Assembly: GCA_019188255.1 (NCBI GenBank)
Contig: JAETXT010000011.1
Coordinates: 62,001-126,000, forward strand
From: Verticillium longisporum
Lineage: Eukaryota; Ascomycota; Sordariomycetes; Glomerellales; Plectosphaerellaceae
Direction: 5' to 3'
DNA: 64,000 bases
Shown here piece by piece: positions 9,951 through 21,126 of this stretch (its first letter is position 1; each line of letters opens with the position of its first letter). The position numbers and the translations under genes were made by a program. The notes beneath the pieces were generated by a model. The model had not been told where the DNA came from and ran no database searches. It was given only the letters and a program-made list of their open reading frames with translations.

Positions 9951-12785
9951 GGCGAAGGCGGAGCAAAGTTTGGCCAGTAGATATTGCGAATCCACGTGTA
10001 AACCTGTAACCGAGCAAGTATCGAGGATGAATATACTTCTGTAGGAGGAGGGGAAGATGATAAGTCTATGTGAAGAATACAATAGGAGACAATGAGGAGT
10101 AACGAGTGTGTATCCCAATGCCGAGGATGGACAAAGAGGGCTCCCTGACGAGACAGATAATTCTGGCAATTTACGGCGGAGGACGCGAGGTAATATTGCA
10201 ACCACGACGGTTCAAAGAAAGGGGCTTTGACAACACGAGCACGGACATAACCGGAATGGATGCTGCAGACGTCGCTTCGGTCAAGCGGCTTCAACCCTGT
10301 AAGGTGTTGACAGGTATTTGAGCCGAGTCCAAGCCACCAAGTTAAACTTGACAGTGGTGCCTCCCAAAGAAAGCATGGAGGATGGAGATCCTAGACACCA
10401 ATGCAGAAGAGTGTCTCTCAAGAATGGGGTAGAGTACATGTAGATGCTTGTTCACGAGTCAAGCTGAGATGAGAAAGTCTGGCAAGCGGGTGATCTTCTC
10501 ACCTGCCGTCAGCTGAACAACAATTAGACCCTGCAAGACTTGGTTCCGAACAGGGAAAATCTGAGATCGACACTGATGCAATTGATCGGATAGCAGTACG
10601 GTCTATCACATCCCAGTGTGTCGGTGAACTCCAGGGCTGATCCAACAAGCTGGCCATGCGCTGGCACCCTTCCCGACCTATTGACCGTCCAGCCTTTCTA
10701 CCCTTGCACTGGTGCTGGCTGCTATAGCTGATGGCGCTGTGTGCAAGCATATGCAGTAGTGCCCGAGATGGTCGAGTTCGAGGTCCGGGATTAGGTCCGG
10801 CATGTGCAACAGGTACACAGAACGCGACATGAGGACGAGGATCTTGACCCTGGGAGACCGAGGACGTGGGCCAGGGTATGCCGGGTATGTGGTCCAGACA
10901 CCGTTGCATCGCTGACAGTTGTTGAGCAAAAGCAAGCCAAGACAAAGGTCACACGGCCCCATGAGACGGAGCAATAGGACTTGCACAGCACAGCAAACAA
11001 AGGGAAAATGGTCCATGCACCGGGTTAATACCCCGAAGGCGGGCTGACGTGATGAACCTTTCGGTGCTTCTCCGTGCCTCCCCCACGAACTTGACTCTGA
11101 TGTCTATGATTGGAATATTTCCCGTAAACGATATTTTGTAAACTGTGTGGATTCGGTCAGTATTTGCCGATACTCAGGCGTGCTTTAGAAGAAATCATGA
11201 CCTCATCTTGGACTAAGCGAGAAGATAAATGATGACCTGGACTCTCTCAATGAGGGGGTGAATAGAGAGACAATGCAGCAAGTATCGTAACTCCCAGCAA
11301 AATATTTGGAGTTGTAAATACGAGGCAAAGAACAACAGAAACAATCAAAACCATGTGGCCCTCGCGTCTAAGAAGCGCGAGGCTGAAAGGAGGTGTTCAT
11401 CATAGGGCGTGTTTGCAAAGCCACGGTTCTTGGAAGCTGCTGAGCTGGTGGTCTTTGTGCAACAAAGATTGAATTCGAATACGACGCGTCAAGGTAATGG
11501 ACTTTAACCCGACTCGGTGCGTACCATTTCACCAAGAATTTTGGTTCCTATAGACGTTGGCAGACGCGGGATGCCGCCCGATGTGGTGGCGTTTTTGCTT
11601 TGTGCTTGTGTGATGTCAGATCGTACTGCTTATTGGCATAAGTACTGTATTATCAGTTACCTCCAACGCATTTGCACCCCCTCCACATGTACTCGGGTCT
11701 TCCCATTAGCCTGCGTCAATCTCTTGTACTCATCCTTGCATGGCAAGGGACGGGACGGCAATTGTAATCCATGCGCAATTAACCATGAATCCGCAACAGC
11801 CACAGCTGTTGATGAGCCGTGGAATAGTTGGGGGTTTCCGGGATGCTCGAGGGCTGATCACTACCCACATGGAGTACCGCATATGATTGTCACCCCTGGG
11901 TCCTTGCTGTCCCGTACATTGGACTCGCCGGCGTGGAATAATCTTAGCAAAGCTGTGGCTCCCGCAGCTTTCCTTCACCCAGTATTAGGATCTCTCCCAA
12001 CAGGGCTCCTCACGATCAGGGTTAGACTCGCTAGTCTGCGGCAAGCATCATCCATGTCTCTTTCGCTTCTTCTGTATCTGGCAGGTCCATGGGTAACTCA
12101 ATGACCTGATTGATCAATGGCGCGATGACCCAAGAAATACCATTGAACCAACAAAGATCGACAATGGTTCCATGTGCTACCAGCAAGCGAGGTTTGTTGT
12201 TCTTTGTCTACTTGGCTGTCGGGCGAATGGTCGCCCGACAGACCATACCCGGAAGACTTATGACTACTCGGAATATAACCGGTCCTCCGCATCTTGTCCC
12301 CTTTCCACTTATTTAGGGCGCTGTTGACAAGCCATTGGCTCGCGGTCCGGGGAATGATACGTGTGACTCTTGATTATGTGACACGAAGCAGGGCCCGTCC
12401 ATGGTTCCAAGCCACTACTTGGCGAACACGGCATGTTCATCAGAATTCAATCAAAGTACAGTCAAACAGCTTGTAAAACAATGATGTGATCATAGTGAGG
12501 ACTAATCTGAACGGGCGCAATGATAGGTGGGTGCAATGGAAGTGATCGGAATTGTGCTTGATGGTGAGCGTGAAGCCATCCATTTCATCAAAATTGGACC
12601 TGCTAAGAACCCACAGACATGTGCCAACCTAGTGTTGCGACCCTGACGATTTTCCATGTATTCAACTGACTATCTGGGCATATCGAGGTTTTACATGTAC
12701 TATGCCGCTTCTCGACAACAAAATACAGCCTCTTCTCGAGCCGTCAAAGCTACTAATACGGTCGAACCATTCAATACCGAACGTT
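9951..12785. other. 2.8-kb intergenic region inside the polysaccharide locus
   Basis: Upstream of the synthase gene and downstream of the second deacetylase. Its longest open frame (11517-12104) has no domain and no signal peptide. The only structure I see is a perfect hairpin at 12216-12241. Confidence 0.6.
12216..12241. promoter_or_regulatory. Perfect 11-bp inverted repeat with 4-nt spacer
   Basis: CTGTCGGGCGA and its exact reverse complement are separated by ATGG. It lies in the gap between the synthase and second deacetylase genes. Palindromes with CGG/CCG half-sites are the usual type for fungal Zn2Cys6 regulators. Use as a binding site is inference; it might equally be a chance hairpin. 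Confidence 0.4.
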
Positions 12786-14444
12786 TCAACCGCAAATGCC
12801 GAAAGCGTTCTGACATCCCACGCCACAATGCGCTGCTGAGCTTCCGCTGTTCGTTCGCTTGTCAGCAAGCCGAAGAGTAGGGAGAGAAAGGAAAGGGAGA
12901 GAGCATACCAGAAGCCAGACTGCGAACAGCAGTTCTTGTTACCATAATTTTTGCACGAGGCGTTGAATCGTGTGCCACACAGCCCGTTGGTGGTATCACT
13001 GAGACCTGCTGGCAACTGCGTGCATGTTCCGTAGCCGGTGTTACATCCCGTGCCGCAGTAGGCTGGACTGGAGCCGCTGCCAAGACCATTAGTCGGCCGA
13101 AACAACCCAAGATCGACAATCACTTCTGCAGGCAGGAAGCTTGCGGTGTGTGTCTAAGTGCATGAAAGATCGAGATTGACTCACCAGAAGCCGTAGAATG
13201 AACAACAGTTCCCATACTTAGAGCCCTGGCAGGTGAAGCCAGCGGCGCCACCACCGCATGTCTGGTCAGGGGATATCTTAAGACCAGAGTTCGACGTTGG
13301 TACGGCAGTGGAGGACGTTCGTGTTGAGACAGTTGTGGCGCTTGTCCTTGTCGTGCTTGGGCTCGGGTTAACGGGTCGATACCAATTCGCTCTGGGATCC
13401 CCGAGGCACTCTCCTACGGTAACCAGGCGATAGCCGCGTGCTTTTGACGTCTCGATCATGTACTGTGTCAGATTTACTACGGTCTGGACGTGTACGTCGT
13501 GGGCAAGAACGATGTAGCCCTTTCCCGTAGGATCTTGAGACACTGCCTGGGAAAACCTGTCTTTCGCCGTTTGTATCAGGGTCGGGCTGTCGTACATGTA
13601 GTCCTTGGTATCAACATTGACGCCAAGTAGATGGTATCCAAGGGTCTTCATGAGGCTTTGACAGCCTGAAGTCGAAGAGCACTCAAGGAATGGAGCGCGA
13701 AAGTACGTGGGAAACCAGCCAAACAAGTTCCGGAAGGCCATTTCGTTGTAAATGATCTCAGTACGCTGGATTGTGCTGTTCACTTGATTTAGGTTGCGAT
13801 GAGACCAGGAATGACTTGCAATCTGATGGCCGGCAGCATGCATGCGTCTCAGAACTGCAGGCCAAGCCGTATTGGTGTCGTCGATCCTTTTCTTGCCCTT
13901 GTTATTACCAGCGACGAAAAATGTCGCTTGCACATTGAGATTGTCGAGAATATCGAGAATCTGCGATGTGTAGGTAAAGGGACCATCGTCGAAGGTGAGA
14001 GCCATGAGGCCCGGTTTTGTGCATTCCGTTATAGTATTGCCTTGAAAGAAGATTCGATGAGAACTGGGGTCTTGTCTCCTGACCAGTAAAGAATGGGTAT
14101 ATACCGTAAGGAACTGTCCCAATCTCGGGGCGTGAAACACTCTCTGTGCTTATTCCAGAGGGTGGATAGCTGTCGAAACGTTAAGTCAATTGATTGTTAT
14201 GTGCTAGTTGAAGAGCATAGGATATCTCCTACAAAGTATCACAGCTGTCACTGTAGTCGAGTTGACAGGTAGAACCTGCGCAGTGAGCTGCACTGTTACC
14301 ACACCAGCCTGCCTCTGAGCAACACTTTCCGGCCGGACAAGAACCGACTCCAGGTCCACATTCGGCACGCTTGACTAAGGGTGAACTGACATTGGCACCC
14401 AGAACAATGCTGCCTGACAGCAAAAGGGGCAGGATGGAGTACAT
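12786..14444 (-). CDS. Chitin deacetylase with three CBM18 modules (second copy)
   Basis: Secreted CE4 enzyme predicted to convert chitin to chitosan. Five exons: introns at 14170-14232, 14041-14104, 13077-13184 and 12847-12908; phases agree and give 453 residues. The ATG at 14444 has a better start context (A at -3) than the one at 14456, and is followed by a signal peptide (MYSILPLLLSGSIVLGA). Order: CBM18 (CGPGVGSC, KCCSEAGWCG), NodB domain, then two CBM18 modules. NodB motifs: TFDDGP, HSWSH, FRAPF, NVDTKDY and VLAHDVH. The last two CBM18 modules are each cut by a phase-2 intron at the same place (GF then the Cys codon of CGSS). The final exon ends in HCGVGCQNAFGICG, so the third module is complete. 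Same domain plan as the gene at 4275-6015. Confidence 0.93.
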
Positions 14445-17400
14445 TCTGGAAAGCATTGAAAAGAAGACTGAGGTGATGCCAGCAAGAACAGCAACAGAAG
14501 TTGTTCGGCCCTTGACACAGAAAGACCTGGGCTTGGGGACGAGAGTATATTGATATTCTTCGCCCTTGATATTCTTCGCCCTGACGCGAGGGGTAATATT
14601 GGCACTAGAAATACTGGATAGGTTGTATGACATTGCAAAATCAACAACAGCAATGCCGAGGGCTGCAAAGAATTGCCAAGAACGTCGATGGAGAGCTTGG
14701 ACAAAGCAATAAAGGACAAAGGGGAGGGAAATATTAGGATGGTGGCTGCGTCTTTCACCAAGCCAAGAGGTTGGCCAGAGGCTGAAATTCTTGGATCGGG
14801 CCCCAATACACGAGGGCGTGGCGGAGAGACCAAGCTTGGCATTCAGCGCGTATTGAACAATACGAGCTGATACTTGTGGTTCACGCGAATGTTTTTGATG
14901 GTTATGGGCCTCAGTGCCAAGAAATGGCCAAGAAAAAGCCTTGGAGCTTGGTTGACTGCAGCTGGTACCCCTTTCCGAACAGACCTCGAGCTCATGAGGT
15001 CTTCTTTGACATTGACTCGTAAAAGTGACGGCATCAAGAAGCAGGCCAGAAAGTCTCGTGCCCTATCAATAATTTAGGCATAGGTACTCTGTTCAAGACA
15101 AGGAACATTGTCAGTAGTTTAAAACCCAAACAGTTAGAATTACCGCGCAGTAGCTCAAGCGTAACTTGATCTCCATATTCAACATCAAATGCAGTTAATC
15201 CGCTGCTTAAGTCTAAAAGCGATTTTCTCTGCTATGGTTCGGCTCAAACGTAAGTACCATGAGCCGATGATCAACTATGCAGACCAAATTGTCGTCGTAA
15301 AGAGGAAAAACTCTTAGAACTGTATGGTTAGGCTCGTGCAGTACCGTTTTTGCTCCCGAATGTCGAACCCAGATCATGACGGGAAGCTCTGCAATCTATC
15401 AGCCGCACGCTGTGATCCGATGGTGTTCATTTGACTGAGATCTTAACTGAAAATTCATAGACAGGGGACTGTCTCACACAAGCCTGCGGCTGCCATCCGG
15501 TTTAAGACAAACTCTGCAGGTCGCGTGGGACTTTTGCAGAGTGCTCAAGGTGACTGGCAAAACCAGACTCGGGGTTGTGAGGCATCAGTGGTGGGAGTGG
15601 CTAGCTGGGATGGGAGAACAAAGATGTAGAAAGAAAGATTGTAGTGTCATCGGGCTGGCCGACGATAAAGAAATCCCGAATATGCTGAAAACTGGATGCA
15701 TTTAATGTGGCCAGCCGCAATTGTGCTACCTGAACAGTACTCGCCACCCAGTTCAACCGAAAAAAGGCTGCATGAGGTAGATTGGGTAGAAGGATAATAA
15801 CCATGATGTAGAGGCTGAACTCGTACACCTTGCTGCCAATACGTTGCATTTCTGGCAACCGCGCGGATGACAATGTTGTCGAGCTGAAGTCGTCGGTTAT
15901 TTGTTAAGATCAATAGAATGTTTAGTTCCCATTCATTCTGCTTCGCATGACATATCGCCACAAAGCACTGCTACACTTGGTGGTGTGCTCGAGCTTTGTT
16001 GCACTGGCCCCTTGGCATGTTGGTACAAAGCGTGGCGTGGCGCTAATCGCTGACGCAAAACAGGTGAGTAGCTTCGTGCCTTACAGTACCTGCATGAAGA
16101 TCTTTGAGGAAAAAGCAACCAGGGTGGGATTGAGGTAGCGCCAACAGTCGGATGAAAGGACGAGACATGTGAGTTGCAGAGCCCGCCCCCGAGTAGTGGT
16201 GGCTTGAGATGATCGGAGGGGTCTACCAATCGGAATCATATACCTAGTAGGCCGACACAAGGGTTCAGTCCCTTTGTAAGGTCTACAATAGAAGGTGGCA
16301 GCCTCCACGTACTCCAGATGGTCAACCCAGGGGTGCAAGGGGGTGTCAAAACAAGCAACCTGTTGAGAGGGCTTCACTAAACCCCTTGTTCGTCTACTAT
16401 GAATATATCGAATAGGGGTTCTAACGCCCAGACCGCACAGCCTTCAACGTCTCTCCGTCACGTACTCAAGACAATTAATCATAGCGTGCATAACGGGTCT
16501 GTACCGCACTGGTCGCTGTAGGGCTTAGCTGCTGGGATCTCTGATTCCAGTTTTCTGGTTCCCTGTCTGGTCAAAGTCTGGTACCATGTGCCATACTGAA
16601 TCAACCACCTCACTTGATTTGTTCTGGATCCACCAAGAGACATCAACGTCGACAAGAGCTACACACTAAGGGTACAATAGCCATACAAGATGGGCCAAGC
16701 CTGAGATGTCGGTCAGGCTTCTGATACTTGTTCTATTCACTGTGTCTGGTCACTGGCCCGGGCCAATGGGTGTCTTTCTTGTGGGCACGGGAGAAACCAC
16801 CCCCGCGCCCCCAATTCTGACACCGCAAGACTTTTAAAGGCCGAGCCTACAACAGACACCTATGCTGCCATTTCCAATAGCTCTGGTGCCATGCGGAAGG
16901 TTGGTTTCCTGCCTGACTAGACTCAGGTTTGGCCAACACGGCAACAAGCGTCGGTCGTTGCATGGGATACTCGGGCAATAATCCAAGTCACACAGGCTCA
17001 TGTTGACGATCATGTCGATCAAGGCTGGCATTCGGCTTGAAGTCATCCGTATCTGTCTTTTCTGAAGATACACTGGCCAGCTGACACACTACCATTGTCA
17101 ATGCGGCTAATGTTCCCTGTCAGATCCGGCTTGAATTGACCACCTTTGATCCTTCGGCACCTCGTAGCCTCAAATTGCTGAAGACGATATGCATGGTGCG
17201 TTGTCTTGATTTACCTGAAATTACCATCCCGGGCCAGGCGGAGGTCGGCACGGAACATTCCAACTGCAGCCCAGCCTCTCGTCTCTGCTACCCTTTTAGG
17301 TTCGGGTCATCGAGATGAGTATCCGTGAAGTCCGGGCAAGGCGTTTAGGAGGCTGGCGTGGTGTTCATCCAGCCGTGTTAGTTGACTTCTTTTCCTGTAC

Positions 17401-17722
17401 GCCACTTATGCTACCCCTTGTTTGCCTATCCCATTATTACTACTACAAGATACAGAGACCCTTGTTAAGTACCCTTTGATGATAATATGACGAATCTGGC
17501 TTTTCTCGTTGCCTTGTTTGAACGCCTCGCTCTCTTCCGCCTGCTAGCTCCCGAGTACCTTGAGCCGACGCTTTCAAGAAGAGCCGCCTTCCCGCCCTCT
17601 GAGCTCCAACAGCCACTGATCCATACCGTCTCATCTCTGATTTTCAAGCAAAAAGCCCCAGCATAGTTTATTTACCCATCTTTTTGTCTTTAGTTGCATT
17701 TTTCCACTCATCAGTGCCCAAC
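14445..17722. other. 3.3-kb divergent intergenic region
   Basis: Lies between the minus-strand deacetylase and the plus-strand dehydrogenase, so it should carry both promoters. I see no coding signal, only short unrelated frames. Confidence 0.6.
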
Positions 17723-19126
17723 ATGGCTACAGGTCCATATCTTGATACCCCTGAGCTGTTTGCAGCTGGTTCATCTCCAGCTTGTCAGTTTGGTGTTCCT
17801 TCAGACAGGAAGCTTTCGTGGGTCTACTCGACGGTCGACGAATATTACCCTACGACACCACCCACTGAGCTATGTGAATCCGACGAAGAGCTCTGCGAAG
17901 CCGCCTCCAGCTCTGTACACCTTGATCGTGAGCCACTTGTGGCCGTGCTCGGGGTTGGATACGTTGGCGAGCACCTCGTCAGCAACTTTGCTCGCAAGTA
18001 CGACGTCCTCGGTTTCGATGTCTCGGAAGCTCGAATGCGCCCCCCGGCGGAGACCTTCCCCTCCGACACCAGGGCCAAGTTCACGTGCAGGCCGAAAGAC
18101 CTCGCCCACGCCACTCACTTTCTCATATCTGTGCCGACACTTCTTCGCCCAGATCAGACCATCGACTCGTCCTTCCTGCGGTCTGCCATTGAGAACATTG
18201 CCACCTACGCACGACAGGGCTCTGTAGTCGTTGTCGAGTCGTCTGTTGCGGTCGGCATGACCCGCAGCCTCCTCGGCACCCTTGCTAAGGAACGCGGCTT
18301 CTTCGCCGGTATGTCACCGGAACGTGTCGACCCTGGCCGCACGGAACCACCCGCACATGCCATCCCCAAGATTGTATCTGGGTTGGACGACGTGGTTCCT
18401 GGGTCTCTGAACGCCATCATCCGGCTGTACTCGCAAGTCTTTGACAAAGTCGTCCCCGTCAGTCGCCCTGAAGTGGCCGAGATGATGAAGTTGTACGAGA
18501 ACTGCCAGCGCATGATGTGCATAGCTTTCGCCAACGAGATGGCCGACGCCTGCACTCCTCACAAAGTTGACCCATACGAGGTATGCCGCGCGGCGTCAAC
18601 CAAGCCTTTCGGCTACATGCCATTCGCCCCTTCTCTCGGTGTTGGAGGGCACTGCATACCAGTCAACCCATACTATTTGCTTTCCAACTCAGCATTTCCC
18701 TTACTCAAAGCCGCAACAGAAAAGATGCGAGCTCGTCCCGCAGCCGTGGCCGAAAGGGTTGTAGAAGCCCTTTGCAATGATGCAGCGATAGACTGCTCCC
18801 AACTCAACACTAGCCGGCCCTCTGTTCTCGTCGTTGGTATCGGCTTCAAGCGTGGTCAATCGCATCTAGCCAACTCTCCTGGTCTCGATTTGGCCCGGAG
18901 CTTGGTGCTGACGGAGAAGGTCGAAGTTACCTGGGTTGATCCCCTCGTCAAGCAAGAGGCCGTGCCACAGATCAAAAAGCTGGACGAAACCTCTGAATGG
19001 AACAGCGAATCTCTTCGCCAGCGGTTCAACATGATTGTGGTAGCCTTTAGACAGGAGGAACTCGACTTCCAGGTGCTTGAGGGCATGGAAGCCAAAGGTG
19101 TGCGAGTGGAAATGTGGTGCGACTGA
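17723..19126 (+). CDS. UDP-N-acetylhexosamine 6-dehydrogenase-like nucleotide-sugar dehydrogenase
   Basis: Predicted NAD-dependent four-electron oxidation of the C6 hydroxyl of a UDP-sugar to the uronate. Single exon, 467 residues from ATG 17723 (context CCCAACATGG). A 70-residue acidic N-terminal extension precedes the Rossmann motif VAVLGVGYVG (about 76). Further family features: the segment around FAGMSPERVDPG, the central helix with MMKLYENCQRMMCIAFANE, the active-site Cys in GVGGHCIPVNPYYL (about 311) and the C-terminal domain with VLVVGIGFKRG. The GGHCIPVNPYYL form is typical of the WecC/WbpA/TviB branch acting on UDP-ManNAc or UDP-GlcNAc; UDP-glucose dehydrogenases have GGSCFxKD. Substrate is therefore inferred as UDP-HexNAc. 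Its position beside chitin synthesis and deacetylation genes suggests it feeds the same polymer. Confidence 0.88.
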   Translation: MATGPYLDTPELFAAGSSPACQFGVPSDRKLSWVYSTVDEYYPTTPPTELCESDEELCEAASSSVHLDREPLVAVLGVGYVGEHLVSNFARKYDVLGFDVSEARMRPPAETFPSDTRAKFTCRPKDLAHATHFLISVPTLLRPDQTIDSSFLRSAIENIATYARQGSVVVVESSVAVGMTRSLLGTLAKERGFFAGMSPERVDPGRTEPPAHAIPKIVSGLDDVVPGSLNAIIRLYSQVFDKVVPVSRPEVAEMMKLYENCQRMMCIAFANEMADACTPHKVDPYEVCRAASTKPFGYMPFAPSLGVGGHCIPVNPYYLLSNSAFPLLKAATEKMRARPAAVAERVVEALCNDAAIDCSQLNTSRPSVLVVGIGFKRGQSHLANSPGLDLARSLVLTEKVEVTWVDPLVKQEAVPQIKKLDETSEWNSESLRQRFNMIVVAFRQEELDFQVLEGMEAKGVRVEMWCD

Positions 19127-19628
19127 GTGCAAACAGTTCTGCATTCTTGAACGCCAAAGATGCCAGGTCATTCTTTGCTGTGCGATTTTCCATTCTCGGG
19201 GTGTGTTTCTCTGGCTAGTCTTAGGAGAGTCATGGTTTGGAAATACACGATGGGCAAGATGGTCTTTTGGAAGGTTATAATGCTTCAAGCGACCTCAAAT
19301 ACACGACTTAGTATCTTTATGGTACACAGCGCTCGTTCTATGTGCTTGTGAGCTGACGCTTGGCCATACACTCATCAGGTCGGCACTGATCTGGGAGACA
19401 CAAGGTGTATGATCATTTCTTCTTCATAATGAGCGCTGCCACCGTCGATGGTACTCCTCTTGGAATGATTGTATGCTGTAGGCAGTCGTCTTATCATGTA
19501 TGTCTAGCTCTTCACCGCACTTGTACCTTTTCAGTGAGCAAAACCGCGCAAGATAACCGAGCGACTTGTTCATCAGCAACAACCCCATGACTGGCAACCT
19601 AGCAGATCAACTATATTCCAGTCGTCTA
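19127..19628. other. Convergent 3' intergenic region
   Basis: About 500 bp between the stop codons of two convergent genes. No coding signal is visible; it should hold both polyadenylation regions. Confidence 0.6.
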
Positions 19629-20357
19629 TCATAATGCCAAGGCCCCAATAGCTCCTATCGCAGCAATCACGGCAGCGGCAGCTCCGGTCAGCCTGCTCGC
19701 CCCATTGGCACCCGTCACCTCAGGAGGCGACGTAGTAGTTACCGTAGTAGGTCTCGTGGTCTCGTTTTCAGATACCAGGCTCGTCAGCGCCTCGGAAGTA
19801 GGCGTCGCTCTGGCAGCCGAGGGGTTAGTGGAGGGAACCGTGTCCAGAGGGGCGAACGTTGTGACACCCGGTCCGGTGAAGAGAACACCGTATCCATCAG
19901 GACAGCCTTCGTACTGGTCGTTGCCGATCAAGTTGGCCGTCAGCGTGGCGTTGTTACACTCGTATGTGAATGTGCCGCCGAGCGCACTGCTGATGCTGGA
20001 CCACCAGCTTGTGTGGCTGGAGTAGAATGGGGTGACAAGCTCGGAGAGACTGGCGGGGTATGTCATGGTGCACCACACGCCGCCCGGGCCGGACGACTCA
20101 GAGGGGGTGGTGAATGGGTTGGCTTCCATCCACTCTGACAAAGCTGGTGCGGGCTTGGGAGCATCGGCCTCGAAGACGTCGTTCATGCCTTCAATACATA
20201 CGCCAAGGTCGCCCCCTAGAAACTCTCCATCTTTGTGAGGCTCATCAGCATCATCTTGGCGTTTGGAAAGACTTTGCAGAGGGTTGGGGCTTATGGCTTG
20301 GGAAGCCGTGGCCGTTGCGGTCAAGAAGCCCAAGATGAAGAGAGACGAGTGATGCAT
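19629..20357 (-). CDS. Predicted secreted GPI-anchored protein of unknown function
   Basis: Single exon, 242 residues. I chose the ATG at 20357 over an in-frame ATG 27 codons upstream because a signal peptide starts there (MHHSSLFILGFLTATATAS). The next residues contain a likely Kex2-type site (SLSKRQ). The central part (about 50-165) has four well-spaced cysteines (GVCIEG, GVWCTM, YECNNA, EGCPDG) and may be one disulphide-bonded domain, but I do not recognise it. A Ser/Thr/Pro linker and a C-terminal hydrophobic stretch (AAAAVIAAIGAIGALAL) look like a GPI-attachment signal. It converges with the dehydrogenase gene. A surface protein would suit the neighbouring polysaccharide locus, but that link is only positional. 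Confidence 0.8.
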   Translation of the reverse strand: MHHSSLFILGFLTATATASQAISPNPLQSLSKRQDDADEPHKDGEFLGGDLGVCIEGMNDVFEADAPKPAPALSEWMEANPFTTPSESSGPGGVWCTMTYPASLSELVTPFYSSHTSWWSSISSALGGTFTYECNNATLTANLIGNDQYEGCPDGYGVLFTGPGVTTFAPLDTVPSTNPSAARATPTSEALTSLVSENETTRPTTVTTTSPPEVTGANGASRLTGAAAAVIAAIGAIGALAL

Positions 20358-21126
20358 CGTGTCTCTTGTGGAATAGCGTAATTTTGAGAATCGAGTGATA
20401 TGCGCGGATGCATATGTTCCATGTCCAGCTTCCCGCAACGGCTATTGATCGCCAGCGAGCCGCCTGGCTTTATGATTTCAACGTCGTCTGATATCGTACG
20501 TTTCTGTCGGCAGCAAAGATGTTACCGTCTCCACGGAAGGATGGCTGGCCCCAGTTTACCAAGGCAGTGCTCTGCGGCACAGTCGCTATTCATTTCCTTG
20601 ACTACCAAAATGGCCCAGCACCGCAAAATAAGCAGGGGACCACATGAGCCTAGCATCCTTGCGCAGCTCCTGCGCACAATTTGCGTCGCAGTGCCAAGTA
20701 TTATCCTGAAGGAATGCTCACGACCCAAGACCTTTCTTTGTCGCTAGATGTACTTACCAGAATCACCACGGCCGAATGCGAAAAACACATGGCGCGCAAC
20801 AGCAACAAGTTGAAATGGCAACACGGACGAGTAGATATTGAAAGCAGTCTGCGCAGAGGGTATACAGCAACAGAATGTATGAGAGAATGATGACTGTACA
20901 CGATGGCTAGAACAATGCGAAAACCAAAAAAAAAAAAAAAAAAAAAAAGGACGACGAACCAGGTCTCGTACAACGATACAGGCATACCACACCACCTGGC
21001 CCCTTCTCATCTACATCAACCGCCATATCGCTTCAAGAAAAGAGAGATGGGATGCGGGCTCGAAAATACAAGCTGCCGAGAAAAACAAATAAATGGCCAA
21101 GACACAGATGCCGGTCAAGCTGGTGC
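20358..21126. other. Intergenic with a 23-nt poly-A run
   Basis: About 770 bp upstream of the GPI-protein gene and downstream of MVP1. It contains an uninterrupted A23 at 20926-20948. No gene is visible. Confidence 0.6.
20926..20948 (+). repeat. A23 homopolymer
   Basis: Twenty-three consecutive A residues on the plus strand (T23 in the direction of MVP1, beyond its stop). No flanking duplication or retroposed gene was seen. Confidence 0.95.

Noticed and set aside
11517..12104. 195-codon plus-strand frame in the polysaccharide locus
   Set aside because: No domain, no signal peptide and composition like noncoding sequence.
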